Assembly: GCF_001189365.1 (NCBI RefSeq)
Contig: NZ_LFJJ01000008.1
Span: 1 to 63,305 of the forward strand
Reading direction: 5' to 3'
Length of the DNA stretch: 63,305 nt
Source: Candidatus Burkholderia verschuerenii
GTDB lineage: Bacteria > Pseudomonadota > Gammaproteobacteria > Burkholderiales > Burkholderiaceae
The notes under the pieces were generated by a model. It worked only from the letters and a program-made list of their open reading frames with translations, made no database searches and was not told where the DNA came from. Of this stretch, positions 58,421-63,305 are shown piece by piece (position 1 is the first letter of the stretch; every line of letters starts with the position of its first letter). Made by a program: the position numbers and the translations under genes.

Positions 58421-60112
58421 ATGAAAACGCGTCTGTCATCCTTCGATCCTGGTTCACCCAATTTGCCGATACCTACGGAGGATGAGCTGGCGGCGCTGCG
58501 GGCGTGGTACGCCGGCCTGTCGTCGCGCGAGGCGGTGAAGCGCTTCCTGCCGAATGAGACTGCGAAATCCTCGCGCGGCGCGATCGGCCGAGTTCGCCGC
58601 GCGCTCATCGCGCGGGCCGTGGAGCTCAAGCGCGCGGACCTGACCGACGTGCTGCGTCATCCGGAGGCCGAGCGGGATCGCCACGCGAAAGCAGCCGGAC
58701 AGGCCATCGAAGCGCTGCGCCACGGGCAGGTTCCGGTGCCGGACATCGCGGATCCCGTCGAGCAATGGTTTTCGCCGCGCGCCGTGCGCGCATTACAGGC
58801 GTACGGCATCGTCACGCTAGCGGACCTTACGGTGCGCATTCCGCGTCGGCGTCAGTGGTGGACGGTCATTCCTGACCTGGGCGCGGCCAGCGCCCGAGAC
58901 ATCGAGGCCTTCTTCGCCGCGCATCCCGCGCTGACGGAACGCGCCCGCGCGTTGATTCTGGCGGAATCGCGCGGCATCGTCGTGCCGTGGGAGGCACTCA
59001 AGCTGCCGCATGAGGTCGATGGGTCGGCGGGCACCTTTAGAGCGCCCGTTTCCAGCTGCACGCTGGACGCCAACAACGATTACGAGGCGGTACGGGCGTG
59101 GTTATCGCTCCACGAGTCGCCGGCGACGCAGCGCACATATCGGAAGGAAGCCGAGCGACTGATCCTGTGGGCCATCATTGAGCGGAGCAGGGCGCTGTCG
59201 TCGTTGACCACCGAAGACGCTGTGGCGTACCGCGCGTTTCTGCGCCGGCCCACGCCACACGCCCGATGGATCGGACCGTTGCGGCCGCGCAGTTCTCCGG
59301 ATTGGCGTCCTTTCGCAGGTGCGCTGTCCACGCGATCGGTCGCGCATGCGCTGTCGATTCTGAATGCGCTGTTTCGCTGGCTCATCGAGCAGCGCTATGT
59401 CCTGGCGAACCCGTTTGCGGGCATCAAAGTTCGTGGCGCAGCTCGCGCGGCCGCGCTCGACGCGTCACGCGCGTTCACCGAAGGCGAGTGGCTCGTCATA
59501 CGCGCCATGGCCGATGGCCTCGAGTGGTCGTATGGCTGGACAGCCCCTGCGGCACATCGACTTCGGTTTTTGCTTGATTTTGGGCTGGCGACGGGGCTGC
59601 GTGCCGGCGAGTTGATTGGCACGACGCTTCGGCAAGTCGAGACGGACCCGCGCGGCGCGCATTGGCTACTCGTCACGGGAAAAGGTCACAAAACAGGGAA
59701 GGTCGCCTTGCCGCCGCTTGCGTGGAATGCGCTCACGACTTATTTGCTGGCGCGACAACTGCCGGTCTCGCCGAATCGCTGGAATCCGAAGACGCCGCTT
59801 GTGGGCAATCTCGACCAGGACAGTGAAAATGCGATTACCGGCGTGCGGCTGTGGGCGATTCTGAAACGGTTTTTTAAGCAGATGGTCGATGCGCTTGAGG
59901 CAGAGCACCCACCGTTGGCTGAGAAGTTGCGTACGGCAACCTCTCATTGGATGCGTCATTCGCATGCGTCGCTCGCACTATCCAAGGGTGCGGAACTCAC
60001 CACGGTTCGCGATAACCTGCGGCACGCCTCAGTTGCGACAACCTCGATCTATCTCCACTCGAATGACGTGAAACGCGCGCGGCAACTGATGGATGCTTTC
60101 GGTGCAAGGTAA
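58421..60112 (+). CDS. Tyrosine recombinase / site-specific integrase
   Basis: A 563-residue integrase. Residues about 1-190 form an N-terminal DUF3701-like region (helical, EWLxx-type DNA-binding features), then an arm/core-binding part from about 220 (HESPATQRTYRKEAERLILW). The catalytic domain has Arg in GLATGLRAGELIG, Lys in VTGKGHKTGK, HWMRH (His-x-x-Arg) and RHASVATTSIYLH with the Tyr nucleophile. All key residues are kept. It marks the left edge of a mobile segment that runs to the window end. No att repeat or tRNA was seen. Intact. Confidence 0.9.
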   Translation: MKTRLSSFDPGSPNLPIPTEDELAALRAWYAGLSSREAVKRFLPNETAKSSRGAIGRVRRALIARAVELKRADLTDVLRHPEAERDRHAKAAGQAIEALRHGQVPVPDIADPVEQWFSPRAVRALQAYGIVTLADLTVRIPRRRQWWTVIPDLGAASARDIEAFFAAHPALTERARALILAESRGIVVPWEALKLPHEVDGSAGTFRAPVSSCTLDANNDYEAVRAWLSLHESPATQRTYRKEAERLILWAIIERSRALSSLTTEDAVAYRAFLRRPTPHARWIGPLRPRSSPDWRPFAGALSTRSVAHALSILNALFRWLIEQRYVLANPFAGIKVRGAARAAALDASRAFTEGEWLVIRAMADGLEWSYGWTAPAAHRLRFLLDFGLATGLRAGELIGTTLRQVETDPRGAHWLLVTGKGHKTGKVALPPLAWNALTTYLLARQLPVSPNRWNPKTPLVGNLDQDSENAITGVRLWAILKRFFKQMVDALEAEHPPLAEKLRTATSHWMRHSHASLALSKGAELTTVRDNLRHASVATTSIYLHSNDVKRARQLMDAFGAR

Positions 60113-60340
60113 TCGAGGAAGCGATAGTCGGCAGACGCGTTGCCACGCGGAATTGAACCTTGCAGCTATATGGGAATCGGCTTTCTTTCCAACGCTAAGC
60201 GCCTGCTGCACACTTTTGCGGACCGGCACTCTTTTTTCTGTTGAAAAACTCATTCAATACGGGCACCAGTCTAGGTGCCCGACGTGTCCATTCCAGGCAT
60301 GCTGTGGCATAGTGCGACGATGACCAATAAGGGGGAATCG
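60113..60340 (+). other. Non-coding stretch between integrase and H-NS remnant
   Basis: No gene is recognised here. It contains one perfect hairpin: GGGCACC (60261-60267) with GGTGCCC (60274-60280) and a six-base loop, not followed by a T run. Its role, as a weak terminator or recombination site, is open. The sequence just before 60341 has a GGGGGA ribosome site. Confidence 0.5.
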
Positions 60341-60521
60341 ATGGCTACGCTCAAGGCGCTTGCAGGACAAGATCGCAAAGCTTCAGGCTGAAGCGGAAGC
60401 AGTCCCGAAGGAAGAATCTTCGACAGTATTCGGAAAGATTCGTGAATTAATGGAGAAGCACGGTCTTACGCCGGACGATATCGCCGCTCATTTCCGTAAG
60501 CCAGGCGCTGGTCGTAAATAA
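60341..60521 (+). pseudogene. H-NS-family nucleoid protein, frameshifted and truncated
   Basis: The first codons read MATLKAL; after one extra base near 60360-60362 the frame continues as QDKIAKLQAEAEAVPKEES and on to MEKHGLTPDDIAAHFRKPG, ending AGRK at a TAA (60519-60521). This is the oligomerisation part and linker of Burkholderia-type H-NS. The C-terminal DNA-binding domain with the GRGxxP-type loop is absent; the following sequence is a transposase remnant. A GGGGGA site precedes the ATG. A truncated H-NS without its DNA-binding part could at most interfere with intact H-NS, but the frameshift makes even this doubtful. Confidence 0.8.
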
Positions 60522-60535
60522 GTCTTCAATGGCCG

Positions 60536-60775
60536 GAGTGGCCACGCGCATGGACGACTCAGGACGCGGCCCATCGTGCGTTCAAGGATTTGAGTTTGTG
60601 GGCGATGGATGGCACCACGCTGCGGACCCCTGACAGGGCGGCCAACCACGAGCACTTTGGCGCAGGGCTATGCCAGTGGCAAGGTCGCCAGTTATCCGAG
60701 AGCCAAGATCAAAGGCGCACGGTGCCACTTCTCCATCTGGCCCTGCTCCCTATTGCCAGCTGCCGAGTGACGCCG
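60536..60775 (+). pseudogene. IS4-family transposase relic
   Basis: The + strand reads TTQDAAHRAFKDLSLWAMDG, then TTLRTPDRAANHEHFGA, the segment around the first catalytic Asp of IS4-type transposases. A frame change near 60660 leads to GYASGKVASYP. Only about 80 residues of the usual 400 or more remain, with no terminal inverted repeats. It directly follows the H-NS fragment and may have helped truncate it. Confidence 0.75.
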
Positions 60776-61028
60776 GAGGCGGGGACTTTCAATCTTTGGC
60801 GCCTTGGCTACGCACTCGCAATATTCTTGGAAAAAAGGGAAATCGGTCAGAAACAGCTAGGTGGCTACGGCGGATCAGACGTCGGCTACGCTTCGCAGAT
60901 AAATTGGGGGCGCAATGGAAGGCTGGTGCCAACTGCGTACCAGTCGATCATTTGAAAAATAAGCCAAGTAAGCCAATATGGGCTACACTATTCTCTAGTT
61001 GTCGTGAATCGGACTCTAGGAGGGCCAT

Positions 61029-61892
61029 ATGCCAATGTCGCTTCTTTCGGTGGATGCGGACGGATCACCGCGTCAGCGCATCGATTACCTGGCATCGGTT
61101 GAGCAGGGCATCGTGCAGGTGCTGTCCGGGTTTAAGCCGGGACGCAGTGGCTCATTCTCCATACAAGACCAATTGCACGTTGTGCTTGCAAGCGCGGCTG
61201 TCTCAGGGCTGCCAGCAGTTTCTGACTCGATCATTGAGCGTGTCGCGGCGCAACTTCGCAGCCACAACGTCATAGATGAGGCGCTCGAGCGGGCAAACAA
61301 CGCGCACGTTAAGGCGCTGCGAGGAGCTGGCCTGAATGAGTCCGTCCTTGAGTTGCTGCAGTCGTGGGTCGAGACAATGGTCGAAACCCGTCTGGTCCAA
61401 CGGCAGATCGAAGTAGAGCGCGTTATTGAGTGCGTGCGCGAGCAGATGCCCCAGGCGGTGTCGGCAGCGTTGCAGGACGATCCAACTCGGCTCCTTTCGG
61501 CGGTCGCGATGGGGCAAGAGCTTGGAGGAATTGGAGACGAGTCCGTTCGCCAACGCGAAAAAGCCGGAGAGCTTTTCTCCGTGCTGCGACCTGGCCGCAA
61601 GCGCGGTCGCGAGTATCCAGTCTTCCAGGCGTGGGGGGGTATCTCCGGTGAGCCGCTCAAGCAGGCGCTCGATGCGCTTGGCAGGCCGGAAGGGGCGGCT
61701 GCCTACACATTCTTTACTTCGCCAAGTGATCTTCTGGCTGGGCTTTCTCCCATGGAAGCGATTCTCGGAAAGCTGACTTCTCAGAGAGTGCTTGCCGACG
61801 ATGCCGCGCAGTTTTTGTCGGCATCGCCCGCGGAACGGTTGGAAGCGGTGCTTCAGGCAGCTAAGGCATACGCGGCGGTCCTTGCATCATGA
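61029..61892 (+). CDS. Large MbcA/ParS-like antitoxin
   Basis: A 287-residue protein. The last 90 residues (EYPVFQAWGGISGEPLKQAL, then LLAGLSPMEAILGKL) match the toxin-binding C-terminal domain of MbcA/ParS/Xre antitoxins (DUF2384). The N-terminal 190 residues are predicted helical, with no clear helix-turn-helix, and the protein is about twice the usual antitoxin length. The ribosome site AGGAGG is well placed. It overlaps the RES toxin gene by four bases, giving the antitoxin-first layout of this toxin-antitoxin type. Intact. Confidence 0.75.
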   Translation: MPMSLLSVDADGSPRQRIDYLASVEQGIVQVLSGFKPGRSGSFSIQDQLHVVLASAAVSGLPAVSDSIIERVAAQLRSHNVIDEALERANNAHVKALRGAGLNESVLELLQSWVETMVETRLVQRQIEVERVIECVREQMPQAVSAALQDDPTRLLSAVAMGQELGGIGDESVRQREKAGELFSVLRPGRKRGREYPVFQAWGGISGEPLKQALDALGRPEGAAAYTFFTSPSDLLAGLSPMEAILGKLTSQRVLADDAAQFLSASPAERLEAVLQAAKAYAAVLAS

Positions 61893-62524
61893 GTTCGGCG
61901 GCACGGGCTGCGATTTGTGGCAGTGAGCTCGAGCTGGAACTGCTTGACCCAAACAGCCAACCACTTGTACGCCTGTTTTCGCATCCGGGCGGAGATTGGG
62001 ACCCGCCGGATGCGAAATACCGCAACCTTCGCGTCGATCCACCGGCTGGTCACAAAGATGAATATGCGGTGATGTACATGGCCAACACGCTGCCGACAGT
62101 TGCGATCGAGTGCCATATCTTGTCAGCGGATACGACGGATCACTACACATGGTCGAGCGAGCGTGCGGCGAAGTATCGAGTGGTTCGATACGCTTTTGCC
62201 GGCCCAGCCCTGTTTGTGCCAATAGACGGTGCAAGAAACCGATCGGCCTTGGGGCTCGCTGGAGGTCAGAGAAAGTTCGCCGGGTATGAGCCCTACCAGG
62301 AAGCGGCGCACGCGCTGTTTATGCAATACGGCAACATCATTCACGGCATCAGTTGGGAGTCTTTCCACCGAAACCAGCCCGGTCGTGTTTATGCACTTTG
62401 GCATCACCATAAGCGGACGGTCGGGTTGAGCATTACTTCGGCAGACCCGTATCCCTTGCTCATCGAAGATGACGAGTGGAAATCGTTCCTCGCGGACAAT
62501 GCAGACATTGAGGAAATCCGTTAG
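61889..62524 (+). CDS. RES-domain toxin
   Basis: A 211-residue RES protein. The three residues naming the family are visible: Arg in LVRLFSH, Glu in TVAIECHIL and Ser in HGISWESFH. RES toxins of the MbcT/ParT kind break down NAD+ or attach ADP-ribose to targets, stopping growth; the antitoxin encoded just upstream should hold it in check by blocking the active site. The start overlaps the antitoxin stop. A third gene follows at once, partly inside the end of this one. Intact. Confidence 0.8.
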   Translation: MSSAARAAICGSELELELLDPNSQPLVRLFSHPGGDWDPPDAKYRNLRVDPPAGHKDEYAVMYMANTLPTVAIECHILSADTTDHYTWSSERAAKYRVVRYAFAGPALFVPIDGARNRSALGLAGGQRKFAGYEPYQEAAHALFMQYGNIIHGISWESFHRNQPGRVYALWHHHKRTVGLSITSADPYPLLIEDDEWKSFLADNADIEEIR

Positions 62525-63184
62525 CAGTACAGATGCTAGCGACCTACCGATCGACATCGGCCCGCATACTTTTTCAAAACCCGTTCTCGGGCGTCAAGGT
62601 CAACGAAGCGCCATCGTGATTGCGCTCATGTCCGATAGCTTGCATCCGGGCTCAACAACTCCTAAAGAAAGATCCGCCGTGTTCCGTGCTTTTAACCTAA
62701 AAAATGTCAATTCGGAAACATTTGAATCCTGGGAGAATGCAGGTGACGAGCTTTTCAGTAACCAGAAGAAGTCTATTCACAGCGCAATCTCGTCTCACAT
62801 TCAAAACGACGTGATTAACGGGCTGAAGGTTAAAGCTGATTGGTTCGGTCAAGGCAGTGCGGACGTGTTCATTTCGCATTCTCACAGCGATGAAAAAATC
62901 GCTGTGGGTATGGCAGGTTGGCTTCACGAGACTTTCGGATTGACCACATTCATAGATTCTTGCGTGTGGGGGCATACGAATGACCTGTTGCGGGCGATCG
63001 ATAACCGGTACTGCATGCTGAATGATACGACCTACAGCTATGACATGCGGAATCGGTCGACCAGCCACGTCCATATGATGTTGTCGACCGCGCTGACACA
63101 GATGATTGACAGCTGCGAATGCGTGGTTTTTCTGAATACACCTTCAGCGGTCAGCACTGGCGCATTGCTTGACAAAAATTCTGA
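62499..63184 (+). pseudogene. TIR-domain protein, interrupted by a group II intron
   Basis: About 228 codons before the break. After an N-terminal region of about 125 residues comes a TIR fold: ADVFISHSHSDEKIAVGM, WLHETFGLTTFID, and CVVFLNTPSAVST. The later part, which should hold the catalytic Glu of NAD+-degrading TIR domains, is cut off at 63184 by intron sequence. The start is uncertain: ATG at 62499 overlaps the RES gene and gives coupled translation, and an ATG at 62469 is also possible. TIR proteins beside toxin-antitoxin genes often act in phage defence by consuming NAD+ (inference). Confidence 0.75.
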
Positions 63185-63305
63185 GTGCGCCGGTAGACCG
63201 GCAAGGAGTAGGTGGTGAAAGTCCACTGCGATGAAGGAGTAGCGAACCACATCGGCCCCGAGCCGTGCGCAGGTCACCGCGAGGTGATCGGCGAAGCGTC
63301 GGCAG
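63185..63305 (+). mobile_element. 5' end of a group II intron
   Basis: GTGCGCC at 63185 is the usual 5' end of bacterial group II introns. The next bases fit the start of domain I (GGTGGTGAAAGTCCACTGCG and the later CCGAGCCGTGCGCAGGTCAC). The remainder lies beyond the window. It has the same orientation as the intron end at 1-118, and could be another copy of the same element. Confidence 0.8.

Noticed and set aside
60261..60280. Integrase terminator or att site
   Set aside because: The hairpin is perfect but lacks a T run, and no direct repeat partner was found in the window.
60776..61028. Open frames and a possible gene between the IS4 relic and the antitoxin
   Set aside because: The translations match nothing I recognise, have no ribosome site, and probably include promoter sequence for the antitoxin gene.

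Overview
The window looks like Burkholderiaceae DNA, most like Caballeronia/Paraburkholderia. It is visibly GC-rich and holds an aryl-polyene (APE) pigment cluster, the DUF3348-DUF802-OmpA-DUF2894 block, a galactofuranose-type ytf ABC transporter, a sigma-type chaperone-usher operon and a UdgX-type repair locus. No rRNA, tRNA or CRISPR array is visible. Roughly eighteen of about fifty genes are broken. The lesions are small indels in short repeats (one 8-bp and one 4-bp tandem duplication, several losses of a CG unit, an apparent 7-bp loss in a dehydrogenase), four in-frame stops that fit Gln codons changed by C-to-T, one intron insertion and a transposase relic. This fits an eroding host-restricted genome (as in leaf-nodule Burkholderia-type symbionts) or an error-rich assembly; the sequence alone cannot fully decide.

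Layout. 1-118: 3' end of a group II intron splitting apeG. 119-14424, + strand: tightly overlapping APE genes in the order apeG, apeH-apeI fusion, apeJ, K, L, M, O, P, Q, R, a further ketosynthase, a small exported protein, a flavin halogenase-like enzyme and a LysE exporter. 14617-15129: acetyltransferase. 15233-18970, - strand: pilin-chaperone-usher operon with no adhesin. 19221-21517: outer-membrane channel-like protein and a choloylglycine-hydrolase-like enzyme. 21630-26011: DUF3348, DUF802, OmpA and DUF2894, whose middle pair resembles a MotAB/ZorAB-type stator. 26008-31012, - strand: LysR, dehydrogenase, MFS transporter and two-part transketolase. 31029-35895: a very large hybrid histidine kinase broken by frameshifts. 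36108-40158: binding protein, TPR protein, small protein, MHS transporter. 40180-47909: ytfQRT-yjfF with a LacI regulator, and a PhyH dioxygenase plus aldose epimerase running away from it, joined by a shared operator-like motif. 48655-51327: a LexA-type SOS box ahead of a radical-SAM repair protein and UdgX. 51331-58324: dehydrogenase, DUF4410 lipoprotein, cardiolipin-synthase-like enzyme, MHYT-GGDEF-EAL protein and an EmrB-type exporter.

58361 to the end is a mobile, accessory segment: tyrosine recombinase, truncated H-NS, IS4-type transposase relic, an MbcA/ParS-like antitoxin with a RES toxin, and a TIR-domain gene cut by the 5' end of a second group II intron. The window is therefore bounded at both ends by group II intron sequence in the same orientation, as if it were a contig broken at a repeated element. 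The RES and TIR genes side by side (two families known for attacking NAD+) form the best candidate for an undescribed defence module, and the DUF802/OmpA stator-like block is the second.
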